From the NCBI GenBank assembly GCA_900547225.1, contig URFW01000007.1:9452-73451 (forward strand): a DNA stretch of 64,000 bases. Direction: 5' to 3'. The DNA comes from an uncultured Mycoplasmatota bacterium (GTDB lineage: Bacteria > Bacillota_I > Bacilli_A > RF39 > UBA660). Both the position numbers and the translations under genes were made by a program. The notes under the pieces are model-generated. The model was not told where the DNA came from. It searched no databases and was given only the letters and a program-made list of their open reading frames with translations. Shown here one piece after another: positions 30,481 to 40,247 of this stretch (position 1 is the stretch's first letter; each line of letters starts with the position of its first letter).

Positions 30481-33105
30481 CTAGATATTCTCATTTCTAA
30501 TTGTTTCAATAGTATTTTGCTTATTTATTTTACTCATAGAATACTTCATAATTAATGAAATAAGTATAAATACAACTGCTACAGCAATTAATATTGCCTC
30601 AATAGGAAGTTTATAAGGCATTCCTGATTCTTCTGATAAGAAATGATAAATAACGTATGATAATGCTATTCCAATAGGTATACCAAAAAATAGAGATTTA
30701 ATACCAATAAACAAGCTTTCTAATCGAATCATTCTGTTAAATTCTTTAGTTGTCATACCAACAGATTTTAACATAGCAAACTCTTGTTTTCGTAGTTCCA
30801 TATTAGTAGTAATGGTATTAAAAATATTAGTTATACCAATTAATGAAATTACAATTATAAAACCATAAAGAAATATTCCTACTAAAGTAAATAAGTTACT
30901 CATTATTTTAACATTTTCATCTACATTATTAACGTTATAATCTTCACCCCTTAAAAAGTCATCAAGATCATCTTGTAATTTATTAGCATTATTTGATTTA
31001 TAATAGATTGCTAGTGGTTTAGATTTTAAATTAGCATCAAACATTTCATCACTAATAATTAAACACTCCATATCAACACCTTTCAAACCAAAAGGTCTAA
31101 CATCAGAAGTTGCTCCAATTTCTATTTTTATTGTTTTATTTTCATCAGTAGTAGCATCAATAATATCACCTTTATTAAAGTTAAAAGCTCTCATATATTT
31201 AGTAGTTAACTTATTATTTTTTTTATAGTTAGATACATATCCTTTATCGACAAGTATAGCTTTGTTTTTAAATTCATTATAATTCAAGCCTAATGAATCA
31301 ACATATTTTTTAAATTGTTCTTCTCCAATAGAAATTATAGATACATAAGTAGGATTATTTTCATCAATTGCTAAATTTAAAAACTTAGCATATTCTTTGT
31401 TGTAGTGATTTCCTGTAAAAGATATTTCGCTACTTCTAAATATTGTATAATCTTCTATATTATCTAATTTAGTTGTTTCTATAAATTTATTATAAGATTC
31501 ATTATTTGTAATAGTTGTAGATAATGAAATATTAAAATCAGACATTTCTAATTCATGATCCACTTGTTGAAATGCTAATTTCATAAATCCTGATAGAGCG
31601 ATAAATACAAATACAGAAACAATTATTGATATTACTGTAGTTCTATATTTTTTCTTATTTCTTTTTAAATTTTTAAATGATATCTCGCCGCCTATACCAA
31701 ATATATTTTTTATTAATTTTGGTGATTTAACCTTTTTGGGATTTATTTTAATATTAGCACTATTTCTAATGGAATCTATTGGAGATACTTTAGATGCTCG
31801 TTTTGCACTTTTAAAAGCTGAAAAATAAATAGTTACTGTACCAAGTATTATAGCTACTAAAACAGATAGCCATGAAAAAGAAAATACTAATCTTAAGCCT
31901 TCCGCAAATGAACCATCTAAATAGTAATTACTTATGATAATAAGTATATATGATGCTATAAAACCAAGTAATAGACCTAACGGAATACCAATTAATCCTA
32001 ATATGGTAGCTTCATAAAAAACATTTCTTTTAATTTGTCTTTTAGTTGCTCCAATACTTCTTAACATACCATATTGTTTTATTTTCTCTGTAATAGAAAT
32101 ATCAAAACTATTTTTTATACAAAATATTGAAGTGAACACAATTATTCCTATTACAATTCCTACAACAATACTTAAACCACCAATACCACTGTTTGAAATA
32201 GGATTAGCTTCTAAAGCAATTAAATAGGAATTAATATTTATATCACTATATTTTGATTTATTCATTTGATTTGAATATTCTTTTAATTCTTTATTTGACG
32301 CTTGTTTATCATCATTATTATTAACTTTCTTAAATAATTTTGCGTCAACTCCTAATATATTAGCAATAGTTTCATAACTGTTTTTTACGCCATCTTTTGA
32401 AAATCTTGTATATACATCAACAATTCCATTTATTTTATTTTCATCAAGATAAGTTATAAATGTATAACCAGGTGCAGAATAATATTCTATATTAGTAGCT
32501 GGTCTTCCTATAATACCAACTATTTTATAAGTTTTAGAAGTAGTATCTACAATGGATTCTTTATTTTCTTCTTCCAAAGATTTTTGATATGGATTATTTT
32601 GATCTAATTCATTTCCATTAGAATCTACCCTTTTTCCAACGTCTAACGTAATAGAATCACCAATATTTAAAAATAATCTACCATTTGTTTTTAAATGGGT
32701 TGGTATTACTATTTCGTTTTCATTTCGAGGAAGTCTTCCATCCAATAATTTAACAGATAAATTATTTAAAGAGTTTTTAGTAAATCCTTTTATACAAGCA
32801 TAAGGTTTATATTCATTTTTAGAGTCTATTTTAGCAAAACCAACATCTTTAGTAATATTGATAGTTTCTATGTTTCTATTGTTTTCAAATATATCAATAT
32901 CACTAATGGGAACTTTGTAAAATGCAGCATGAAAGTTTCCTTTTTCGTGTGTTTCATATTTAATTAATGATTTTATACCACTAGAGTATATAGATGATAC
33001 CGCAGTGATTAAAGCAACTGATAGCATAATACCAATAATTGTAACAATAGTTCTTTTTTTATTTAATTTAAGATTTTTTATTGTCAATTTGTTAAGCAAG
33101 TTCAT
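30481..33105 (-). CDS. FtsX-type ABC transporter permease (antimicrobial peptide/lipoprotein export class)
   Basis: An 874-residue permease: one N-terminal helix, a large extracellular domain (about 45-290), three helices, a second soluble domain and a final FtsX unit of three helices. The duplicated FtsX pattern (Y-G-M-L-R-S-I-G-A-T-K-R-Q-I near 345; F-A-M-L-K-S-V-G-M-T near 765) follows the MacB/Vex/BceB class of peptide resistance or export permeases. The start follows GGAGG, which lies in the last codons of the ATPase gene. Confidence 0.88.
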   Translation of the reverse strand: MNLLNKLTIKNLKLNKKRTIVTIIGIMLSVALITAVSSIYSSGIKSLIKYETHEKGNFHAAFYKVPISDIDIFENNRNIETINITKDVGFAKIDSKNEYKPYACIKGFTKNSLNNLSVKLLDGRLPRNENEIVIPTHLKTNGRLFLNIGDSITLDVGKRVDSNGNELDQNNPYQKSLEEENKESIVDTTSKTYKIVGIIGRPATNIEYYSAPGYTFITYLDENKINGIVDVYTRFSKDGVKNSYETIANILGVDAKLFKKVNNNDDKQASNKELKEYSNQMNKSKYSDININSYLIALEANPISNSGIGGLSIVVGIVIGIIVFTSIFCIKNSFDISITEKIKQYGMLRSIGATKRQIKRNVFYEATILGLIGIPLGLLLGFIASYILIIISNYYLDGSFAEGLRLVFSFSWLSVLVAIILGTVTIYFSAFKSAKRASKVSPIDSIRNSANIKINPKKVKSPKLIKNIFGIGGEISFKNLKRNKKKYRTTVISIIVSVFVFIALSGFMKLAFQQVDHELEMSDFNISLSTTITNNESYNKFIETTKLDNIEDYTIFRSSEISFTGNHYNKEYAKFLNLAIDENNPTYVSIISIGEEQFKKYVDSLGLNYNEFKNKAILVDKGYVSNYKKNNKLTTKYMRAFNFNKGDIIDATTDENKTIKIEIGATSDVRPFGLKGVDMECLIISDEMFDANLKSKPLAIYYKSNNANKLQDDLDDFLRGEDYNVNNVDENVKIMSNLFTLVGIFLYGFIIVISLIGITNIFNTITTNMELRKQEFAMLKSVGMTTKEFNRMIRLESLFIGIKSLFFGIPIGIALSYVIYHFLSEESGMPYKLPIEAILIAVAVVFILISLIMKYSMSKINKQNTIETIRNENI

Positions 33106-33107
33106 AA

Positions 33108-33779
33108 TTATACCTCCGATATAATTTTTCCATCTTCAATTTTAATTATCCTATCAGCTACTTTTGCAATTTCCATATTGTGTGTAATCATAATAATCGT
33201 TTGATTAAGCTCTTTATTTGATTTTTTTAATAGAGCAACTATTTCATCACTTGATTTAGAATCTAAGTTACCAGTTGGCTCATCAGCAAGTATAATTGTA
33301 GGATTAGTAATTAAAGCACGACCAATACTTGTTCTTTGTTGTTGTCCACCAGATAATTCATTAGGAAGATGCATTCTTCTATTTTGTAACCCTAACAGTT
33401 TTAACATTTCATTTAGTTTTTCTTTATCAATCTCACGATTATCCAAAGAAAGTGGCAATGTTATATTTTCTTCTACATTTAATATAGGTATTAAATTATA
33501 GAATTGGTATATTAATCCTACCTGTCTTCTTCTAAATATAGCAAGTTTATCATCATTAAAATTAAATATATCTTTACCATCAATGAATACTTTTCCAGAA
33601 GTTGGTCTATCAACTCCTCCAATTAAATGTAATAGTGTTGATTTCCCTGAACCTGATGCACCAACTATTGCTACGAATTCACCCTTTTCTACAGAAAAAG
33701 ATACATGATCTAACGCAACAACTTTTGTTGAATCTTTTCCGTAAATTTTAGTTAAGTTTTCTACTTTTAAAATTTCCAT
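33108..33779 (-). CDS. ABC transporter ATPase (MacB/SalX/BceA class)
   Basis: A 223-residue ATPase with Walker A G-A-S-G-S-G-K-S-T, Q-loop L-I-Y-Q-F-Y-N-L-I-P, signature L-S-G-G-Q-Q-Q-R, Walker B I-I-L-A-D-E-P-T-G-N-L-D and H-loop I-M-I-T-H-N. These ATPases drive FtsX-type permeases by mechanotransmission. It is the first gene of the cassette ATPase-permease-regulator-kinase. SD AAAAGGAG. Confidence 0.95.
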   Translation of the reverse strand: MEILKVENLTKIYGKDSTKVVALDHVSFSVEKGEFVAIVGASGSGKSTLLHLIGGVDRPTSGKVFIDGKDIFNFNDDKLAIFRRRQVGLIYQFYNLIPILNVEENITLPLSLDNREIDKEKLNEMLKLLGLQNRRMHLPNELSGGQQQRTSIGRALITNPTIILADEPTGNLDSKSSDEIVALLKKSNKELNQTIIMITHNMEIAKVADRIIKIEDGKIISEV

Positions 33780-33811
33780 AAAAATATTTCTCCTTTTCTT
33801 ATAAACATTAT

Positions 33812-33841
33812 ATTATAATTAAAGTTACAACTAAGTTACAA
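33812..33841 (-). promoter_or_regulatory. promoter with tandem response-regulator sites
   Basis: On the plus strand AAGTTACAA occurs at 33822-33830 and 33833-33841, an 11-base period. It lies just upstream of a minus-strand TATAAT (33817-33812) and covers the -35 region, where no TTGACA is seen. This is the usual layout for an OmpR-family activator dimer. Confidence 0.6.
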
Positions 33842-33903
33842 AATTAAAAAATTATTATAAAAGAAAAAAGTTTCTTAAAAAAAGAAAACATCAATATTAT
33901 TTT

Positions 33904-33982
33904 CTAACCTTTAGCTGCATCAATAAAAAGCAAAATATCTCCCTCTTTATAACTAACTAAAAATAAGAATACATTTAAAGCT
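33904..33982 (-). pseudogene. relic of the C-terminal end of a second FabG-like gene
   Basis: Read on the minus strand it gives A-L-N-V-F-L-F-L-V-S-Y-K-E-G-D-I-L-L-F-I-D-A-A-K-G-stop. Intact FabG at 27666 ends A-N-A-F-L-F-L-A-S-D-M...G-A-I-L-P-V-D-G-A-A-R-S-stop. DNA similarity is clear around TTCTTATTTTTA and the stop. Nothing upstream codes, so only the last 25 or so codons survive. Confidence 0.7.
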
Positions 33983-33987
33983 TTACA

Positions 33988-34040
33988 TTTATTTTTACAA
34001 ATATAACAAGAAAAGAAAGCAAGGTATTCGCTTTCTTTTA
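33988..34040 (-). repeat. direct repeat copy B, terminator of gatB
   Basis: Same about 50-base unit as 28441-28492. Here the stem GAAAGC/GCTTTC is perfect and ends the gatCAB operon. In both copies a FabG sequence follows downstream on the minus strand. Confidence 0.75.
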
Positions 34041-34045
34041 AATTA

Positions 34046-35470
34046 TTACTTATTATACTTAGCAAGTTCTTCTCTTAGCATTTCCATTGTTTTAGCAGGA
34101 TTTGCTTTACCACGAGTTTTTTTCATAACCTGACCTACAAAGAAGTCTATCATTCTGGTTTTTTCAGGATTATATTCCCTTGCCTGTTCATCATTTTCTT
34201 TTAATACTTCCATAACAACATCATGAATAGATGCATCATCAGTAATTTGCATCATACCTTTTTCTTTTACGATTATGTTAGGCTCTTTGCCTGATTCAAT
34301 CATGTCTTCAAATACTTCTTTAGCTTGCTTTGATGATATTGTTTTTTTATCAATTAAATCAATTAATTCCTTTATCATTTCTGGTTTAACAGGAACTTCT
34401 TCTAACTTTATTTCATTTTCATTTAAGTATCCCATAAGCATACCAGTTACCCAGTTACAAGCCTTTTTAGGATCTGCTCCTAAACTTACACAATCATTAA
34501 AGAAGTCAGAGTTTTCCTTTACTTTAACAAGTACTTCTGAATCATACTCTGATAAGTTAAATTCATTCATGTACTTTTGTTTTCTTTCAAGTCTAAGCAT
34601 AGGAATATTTTTTCTTATTTCATCAAGTAATTCATCTGTAACCTTAATTGGTGGGATGTTTGGCTCAATAAAGTATTTATAGTCTACCGCATCAGCCTTA
34701 TCTCTCATCTTAAACGTTTCACCAGTTTCATCATCAAAACGTCTTGTTTCTTGTTCTACTTTTCCACCGTTTTGAAGTATTTCTGATTGTCTTTCTATTT
34801 CAAAGTCAATTGCACGCCCTACATTATAAAATGAGTTAATGTTTTTCATTTCAACTTTGGTACCTAACTTGTCAGTATCTGAAATTGATACGTTAACGTC
34901 GCATCTCATTTGTCCTCTGTCACTTCTTGCTTCAGAAACTCCGCAGTAAACGATTAGTGAACGGTAAGTCTCAAGGAATGCTAATGCTTCTTCTTTAGAG
35001 TGCAAGCAAGGCTCTGTTACAGTTTCAAGTAATGGCACACAAGATCTGTTATAATCTATTAAAGAATATGTATCATAGTGATCTAGTGATGCCGTATCTT
35101 CTTCTAGATGGGTATCGTGAATTAAAACTTTTTTTATTTGTCCGTCAACTTCGATATCAACTGCTCCATTTATACCTACAGGTTTAGTCATTTGAGTTAT
35201 TTGATATCCTTTTGGTAAATCTGGATAGTAATAGTTTTTTCTATCAAATAGCATAACGTCTGGAGTAGTACAATTCATTGCCATAGAAACAATAAGTGCT
35301 CTTTTCCAAGCTTCCTTATTAGCGATAGGAAGTATTCCAGGAAAACCTAAATCTTGACATGCAACGTGGCTGTTTGGTGCTTCAGTGTACCCATTAATTG
35401 AAGGAGAAAAAACCTTTGAGTTAGAATCAAGTTCACAGTGAACTTCAAGTCCGATTGTTACTTTATACAT
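34046..35470 (-). CDS. gatB: Asp/Glu-tRNA amidotransferase subunit B
   Basis: A 474-residue GatB of normal length. It has Y-K-V-T-I-G-L-E-V-H-C-E-L near the N-terminus, the kinase-like D-L-P-K-G-Y-Q-I-T-Q region, R-S-D-R-G-Q-M-R-C-D-V-N-V-S, and the C-terminal tRNA-binding helical/YqeY-like tail (V-G-Q-V-M-K-K-T-R-G-K-A-N-P). GatB activates the misacylated tRNA by phosphorylation and transfers ammonia made by GatA. Last gene of the M29-aspS-gatCAB operon. Confidence 0.97.
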   Translation of the reverse strand: MYKVTIGLEVHCELDSNSKVFSPSINGYTEAPNSHVACQDLGFPGILPIANKEAWKRALIVSMAMNCTTPDVMLFDRKNYYYPDLPKGYQITQMTKPVGINGAVDIEVDGQIKKVLIHDTHLEEDTASLDHYDTYSLIDYNRSCVPLLETVTEPCLHSKEEALAFLETYRSLIVYCGVSEARSDRGQMRCDVNVSISDTDKLGTKVEMKNINSFYNVGRAIDFEIERQSEILQNGGKVEQETRRFDDETGETFKMRDKADAVDYKYFIEPNIPPIKVTDELLDEIRKNIPMLRLERKQKYMNEFNLSEYDSEVLVKVKENSDFFNDCVSLGADPKKACNWVTGMLMGYLNENEIKLEEVPVKPEMIKELIDLIDKKTISSKQAKEVFEDMIESGKEPNIIVKEKGMMQITDDASIHDVVMEVLKENDEQAREYNPEKTRMIDFFVGQVMKKTRGKANPAKTMEMLREELAKYNK

Positions 35471-35472
35471 AA

Positions 35473-36912
35473 TTAGTTTTCCTCCTTTACTGAAAGTGGT
35501 ACGAAACCAATTTTTTCTTCTAGTTTGTTTGCAATGTTACATACTACATCATCTGTCTTTATAGGTCCAGTTATGTTTATTGCAACTGGCATATCATCTA
35601 TAATTCCAGATGGGATTGTAATTGATGGGAAGCCACCAAAATTTCCTATTGCAAGATGGTTTTCTAAAAGTAAATACTTTTCTGATAACCTGTCCATTTC
35701 ATCTGTAAAACGTGGTGCGATAGAGCCTGAATTTGGCATAATTAATCCATCATATTCTTTAAATAAGTTTGTCATAGCATCTACTACTAATCTTCTTATT
35801 CTTTGAGCGTTTTTAAATAATTTTTCTTGGTTTTCTTTTTGAAGAATAAATGATCCAATAACGAATCTTCTTCTTATTAATTCAGAAAATCCCTCAGTTC
35901 TAGTATTTATCATAACCTCATCTGGAGTGTGTCCTTCTTTTCTGTTACCAAACGGAATTCCAGTTAAATTTGAGTTATTACTAGTTGCCTCCGCACAAGA
36001 TATTGCCATATAAGATGGATAAATACCATTTAATATCTTTTTATCTATAGACTCTTCTTTAACTTCAATACCTAATTCTTTAGCATATGAAAGCACTTTT
36101 AAGAAGTTATCATAGTATTTTTTATCATCTTTTAATTCATCTACTATTTCTTTAATATAAAATAGTTTTCTTCCACTTACATCTTTATTTAGATTTTCTA
36201 CAAAGTTTATGTTTGATGAGTCAAACGAGGTCATATCGTTATCATCCATTCCTTTGATGTTATCCATAACGCACGCTACATCTTTAACGTATTTTGCGAA
36301 GCATCCAACGTGGTCTAGGCTTGATGCAAAAGCAAATAATCCCCAGCGTGATACAAGGCCATATGTTGGTTTATATCCTACTACTCCGCCGTACCCAGCT
36401 GGCTTACGGATGGAGTCTCCGGTATCTGAACCAAGTGCATAAGGAACAATACCACGAGCTACAGCAGAAGCTGATCCTGCTGATGAACCACCTATCATAC
36501 GAGACTTATCCCAAGGGTTTCTAACAATTCCAGTGTGTCCTGTTGTACCAGTTCCTCCCATAGCAAGTTCATCAAGCACCGTTTTACCAATCATAACCAT
36601 ACCAGAATCTTTCAACTTTTTAACAGCAGTTGCGTCAAATACTGGAACGTAATTTGATAAGATGTTTGATGATGCGGTTGTAAGTACGTCTTTTGTTGAG
36701 AAGTTATCTTTAATAGCACAAGGTATGCCGGATAAAACGTTATCTGTAACTTCACTTTCTTTTGCATCGTCAATGATTGTTACGAAACTGTTTAACTCAT
36801 CTTGATACTTGTGAGCTCTTTTAAGTGATTCTTCTGTTAATTCTTTACTCGTTACAGCGCCACTTTTTAAAGCTTCGTGTATTTCTTGTAAACTTTTATC
36901 TAAAATACTCAT
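35473..36912 (-). CDS. gatA: Asp/Glu-tRNA amidotransferase subunit A
   Basis: A 479-residue amidase-signature enzyme. The Ser-cisSer-Lys set is present: A-I-K-D-N (Lys), G-G-S-S-A-G-S-A (cis-Ser region) and G-S-D-T-G-D-S-I-R-K-P (nucleophile Ser). It releases ammonia from glutamine for GatB. The start overlaps the gatC stop (TAATG), and its SD GGAGGTG lies in gatC, so they are coupled. Confidence 0.97.
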   Translation of the reverse strand: MSILDKSLQEIHEALKSGAVTSKELTEESLKRAHKYQDELNSFVTIIDDAKESEVTDNVLSGIPCAIKDNFSTKDVLTTASSNILSNYVPVFDATAVKKLKDSGMVMIGKTVLDELAMGGTGTTGHTGIVRNPWDKSRMIGGSSAGSASAVARGIVPYALGSDTGDSIRKPAGYGGVVGYKPTYGLVSRWGLFAFASSLDHVGCFAKYVKDVACVMDNIKGMDDNDMTSFDSSNINFVENLNKDVSGRKLFYIKEIVDELKDDKKYYDNFLKVLSYAKELGIEVKEESIDKKILNGIYPSYMAISCAEATSNNSNLTGIPFGNRKEGHTPDEVMINTRTEGFSELIRRRFVIGSFILQKENQEKLFKNAQRIRRLVVDAMTNLFKEYDGLIMPNSGSIAPRFTDEMDRLSEKYLLLENHLAIGNFGGFPSITIPSGIIDDMPVAINITGPIKTDDVVCNIANKLEEKIGFVPLSVKEEN

Positions 36913-37217
36913 TAGCTTTCACCTCCTACTACTTTAGGAACTTTTATTTCATCATATACTGTATCACTTGCGTTTTTAACTGCATCATCAGTTGTTAACG
37001 TGCTTGTTGCAACATCTTCTCTTAAATGTGCTTCTTCATTAATAAATGGAAAAGTCATCGGTTCTACTTTTTCTATTCCGTCTATTTCTGTTATTAAATC
37101 CATGTGTTTTAAAATAGTTTCAAATTCCTTTTCGAATGATGGGAACTCTTCTTCTTTCATTTTAAACATAAGTTTAAGTGCATAATCTTGTATGTTATCT
37201 CTTGTTATTTTTTGCAT
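36912..37217 (-). CDS. gatC: Asp/Glu-tRNA amidotransferase subunit C
   Basis: A 101-residue GatC: N-terminal helices with F-E-K-E-F-E-T-I-L-K-H-M, then the extended P-M-T-F-P...L-R-E-D and a terminal I-K-V-P-K-V-V motif that wraps between GatA and GatB. SD AAGGAGA. Lies 15 bases downstream of aspS. Confidence 0.95.
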   Translation of the reverse strand: MQKITRDNIQDYALKLMFKMKEEEFPSFEKEFETILKHMDLITEIDGIEKVEPMTFPFINEEAHLREDVATSTLTTDDAVKNASDTVYDEIKVPKVVGGES

Positions 37218-37232
37218 TTTATAAAAGTCTCC

Positions 37233-38975
37233 TTATCTTAGTTTAATGTGTGTTTCTCTAAGTTGCTGTTCTGTAACTTCATTTGGTGTACCAGTAAGTA
37301 CGTCTTCACCATTTTGATTTAATGGGAATGCAACCGTTTCTCTTACACTTTCTTCTTCACCTAACATCATAAGTGATCTATCTATTCCAAGTGCCATACC
37401 TGCGTGTGGTGGGCATCCGTATTTAAATGCTGTATAAAGTGCACTAAATTTTTTCTTGATGTCTTCTTCTGTATATCCAGCAAGAGAAAATGCCTTTAGT
37501 AAAACTTCTGGTCTGTTGTTTCTAACTGCTCCTGAAACAAGTTCAACACCATTACATACAACGTCAAACTGATCTGCATAAATATCTAATGGATCCATAG
37601 TTTCTAGTGCCTTCATGCCTCCTCTTGGCATACTAAATGGATTGTGCATAAAGTCTAGTTTGCCAGTTATTTCACTTATTTCATACATTGGCATATCCGT
37701 TACAAAGCAGAATTCAAATAGATTATTATCCATTAAGTCTAACTTACGGCCTAATTCAGTTCTAATTAAACCTGCGTTTTTACAAACAACGTCGTGTCTT
37801 TTATCAGCGATAAAGAAAAGTACGCTTCCAGTTTTTAAACCTGCCTTATCAAATAATGCTTTTCTATCATCTTCCGTTAGGAATTTATCAATAGGTCCTT
37901 TAAGGCTTTTATCTTCCATAACTGATATGTAACCAATACCAGGCATATCAATTGATTTTGCATAGTCTACTATTTCGTTAAACCAGCTGTTTGGTTTAGA
38001 TGCTATATCGTCTACTTTAATAGCGCGAACGATAGAATCTCTAAATGGTCTAAAGCTTGTTTCTTTAAATACGCTTGATACGTCAATAATTTCAAGTGGG
38101 TTTCTTAAATCTGGTTTGTCAGTACCATACTTAAGCATTGATTCGTTATAAGGAATTCTTTTAAAGTGACCTTCTGTTACTTTTCTTTTACCAAATTCTC
38201 TAAAGAATGCAGGATATACCTCTTCTGCAACAGCCATAACGTCTTCTTGGTCCGCAAAAGCCATTTCCATATCTAGTTGGTAGAATTCTCCAACAAGCCT
38301 TTCTTTTCTTCCATCTTCATCTCTAAAGCAAGGTGCTAATTGGAAGTATTTATCAAAGCCTGATGCCATTAGAAGTTGTTTAAATTGTTGTGGTGCTTGT
38401 GGAAGAGCATAAAACTTTCCCTTATGCTTTCTTGATGGGATAATAAAGTCTCTTGCACCTTCTGGTGATGATGAAGTAATAATTGGAGTTGTTATCTCTA
38501 AAAATCCTAGCTCCATCATTTTGTTTCTTAAGAAGTTGAAAGCTTTAGAACGCATAACGATTTTCTCATGAACCTTTGGATTTCTTAAGTCTAAGAAACG
38601 GTATTTTAATCTTACGTCTTCTGCTACTTTTTTTGATTCATCTATTTCAAATGGTAAAGTTTTTGCAGTGTCTGATAATAATTCTAGTTCTTCTACTACT
38701 ACTTCTATTTCTCCTGTTGGTATTTTTTTGTTTACTGTATCAATATCTCTTTTAACTACTTTTCCGGTAACTTTAATAACGGTTTCTTTTGTTACTCCTT
38801 TAAGCATTGTATCATCGTGAACAACTATTTGTGTTACTCCATAATGATCTCTTAAATCGATAAACATAACACCACCATGGTCTCTTATACCTAATACAAA
38901 ACCTGCTAGTGTAACTTTTTTATCTAAATCTTTAATTGTCAATTCTCCGCATGTGTTTGTTCTATATGTACTCAT
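37233..38975 (-). CDS. aspS: aspartyl-tRNA synthetase
   Basis: A 580-residue bacterial-type class II synthetase: OB-fold anticodon domain, motif 2 F-R-D-E-D-G-R-K-E-R, inserted GAD domain (about 280-420), and motif 3 G-M-A-L-G-I-D-R. Genetic linkage to gatCAB and an Asn-type T-box suggest a non-discriminating enzyme that also charges tRNA-Asn with Asp, to be amidated by GatCAB. The discrimination residues were not examined. SD GAAAGGAAAA. Confidence 0.95.
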   Translation of the reverse strand: MSTYRTNTCGELTIKDLDKKVTLAGFVLGIRDHGGVMFIDLRDHYGVTQIVVHDDTMLKGVTKETVIKVTGKVVKRDIDTVNKKIPTGEIEVVVEELELLSDTAKTLPFEIDESKKVAEDVRLKYRFLDLRNPKVHEKIVMRSKAFNFLRNKMMELGFLEITTPIITSSSPEGARDFIIPSRKHKGKFYALPQAPQQFKQLLMASGFDKYFQLAPCFRDEDGRKERLVGEFYQLDMEMAFADQEDVMAVAEEVYPAFFREFGKRKVTEGHFKRIPYNESMLKYGTDKPDLRNPLEIIDVSSVFKETSFRPFRDSIVRAIKVDDIASKPNSWFNEIVDYAKSIDMPGIGYISVMEDKSLKGPIDKFLTEDDRKALFDKAGLKTGSVLFFIADKRHDVVCKNAGLIRTELGRKLDLMDNNLFEFCFVTDMPMYEISEITGKLDFMHNPFSMPRGGMKALETMDPLDIYADQFDVVCNGVELVSGAVRNNRPEVLLKAFSLAGYTEEDIKKKFSALYTAFKYGCPPHAGMALGIDRSLMMLGEEESVRETVAFPLNQNGEDVLTGTPNEVTEQQLRETHIKLR

Positions 38976-38978
38976 TTT

Positions 38979-40232
38979 TTATTTTTCCTTTCTGTTTTCT
39001 AAAAATTCTTTTACTTTAAGTGTTGCAAAGTTACCATCTATAAATAAAGGAACTTCGTTTCCATATAAATCGGTACCTGTAATGTTTAAATCAGGGGTAC
39101 CTACCATAAAATCAACGTGGTTTTTACTTTGGTTAATGCCGTTTTTAAGCAACTCATGATCACCCATTAATTCGCCATTTGGTATGCATCCTGGAAATCC
39201 TTTTCCCAGTGCTAAATGACAAGATGCATTTTCATCAATCAGTATTGAATTAAATATCATATTTATATTTGATATCGGTGAATCATAATCAACGAAAGCG
39301 CATTCTCCTAAATGATCCATACCATCAAGGTCTTTTATTAATTCAAGCAATGTATCGTTGTCGTTACTGGCTGATGCTTCTTCTACTTTTCCATCTTTAA
39401 ATGTTAACTTAAATTCATCAATTATTTTTCCTTTTATTGGAAGTGGTCTACTTGAACATACGATTCCATTTACCTTAGTTCTATCAGGTGTTGTAAATAC
39501 TTCCTCGGTTGGCATATTAACTATTAAATCTTTCGTTTTATCAAAACTTTTTTTAGCTGCTCCCCACCAAATAACATTCTTTGGAAGACCTATTTCCAAG
39601 TCAGTACCATTTTTGCTTTTATATTTTAATTTAACTAACTTTAGTTTATTTAATAAATCTCTTTTTTGGGTGTTATCTTTAATTTTATCATCCCAAGCTT
39701 TTATGACATCTTCTTGGTCTACTAATGTCATTTTAAAAATTAAGTTCCACAATTCATCTTCACTTGATAAATTTAGTTTGTCAGCCCACTGTTTTGTTGC
39801 TACTGCTGCGATACACCAAGGAAATTTATATATACTTCTTGCTTTTACAGCATCTTCTTGGGTTTCAATCTTAACCTTGCTCATCATTTTTTTCTTATCT
39901 GATGGCACTTCATTAAGCATTGGATAAGAATATGAAGTTAAAGATAATAAGGAACCGCCTTTGTCATAGACATCCTTTATTATCCTTCTATTGAAGTAAG
40001 GTTCTTTTTCTATTTCATCTAAACTTGAATTCATTAGTATGTCTTTTGTTTTTTTACCGTCGTAACAAACGTGATATATGTCTGTTATTCCAATTTTTTT
40101 TGCTTCTTCTATCACTATCTTAACAAAATCCTGTTGTTCTGTTAAGTAGCTAATTAATAAAGGTTCTCCAGCTTTCATAGACAAACATCTTTGAATCAGA
40201 AATTTAGCATATTTTCTTTTTTTCTCATCCAT
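38979..40232 (-). CDS. M29 family aminopeptidase (AmpS/PepS/aminopeptidase T)
   Basis: A 417-residue metallo-aminopeptidase of family M29. Near the C-terminus it carries the metal-binding stretches: G-E-C-A-F-V-D-Y, H-L-A-L-G-K-G-F-P, and N-H-V-D-F-M-V-G-T-P-D-L. It removes N-terminal residues from peptides. Here it is the first gene after the T-box, so it is regulated together with tRNA-dependent Asn formation; an aminopeptidase could supply amino acids when Asn runs low. The start at 40232 follows AAAAGGAGGTG; the longer frame has no SD. Confidence 0.9.
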   Translation of the reverse strand: MDEKKRKYAKFLIQRCLSMKAGEPLLISYLTEQQDFVKIVIEEAKKIGITDIYHVCYDGKKTKDILMNSSLDEIEKEPYFNRRIIKDVYDKGGSLLSLTSYSYPMLNEVPSDKKKMMSKVKIETQEDAVKARSIYKFPWCIAAVATKQWADKLNLSSEDELWNLIFKMTLVDQEDVIKAWDDKIKDNTQKRDLLNKLKLVKLKYKSKNGTDLEIGLPKNVIWWGAAKKSFDKTKDLIVNMPTEEVFTTPDRTKVNGIVCSSRPLPIKGKIIDEFKLTFKDGKVEEASASNDNDTLLELIKDLDGMDHLGECAFVDYDSPISNINMIFNSILIDENASCHLALGKGFPGCIPNGELMGDHELLKNGINQSKNHVDFMVGTPDLNITGTDLYGNEVPLFIDGNFATLKVKEFLENRKEK

Positions 40233-40247
40233 AGCAACACCTCCTTT

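Noticed and set aside
39358..39927. Long open frame on the plus strand opposite the M29 aminopeptidase gene
   Set aside because: It is antisense to a well-supported gene, has no SD or domain, and its composition is that expected of a complementary frame.
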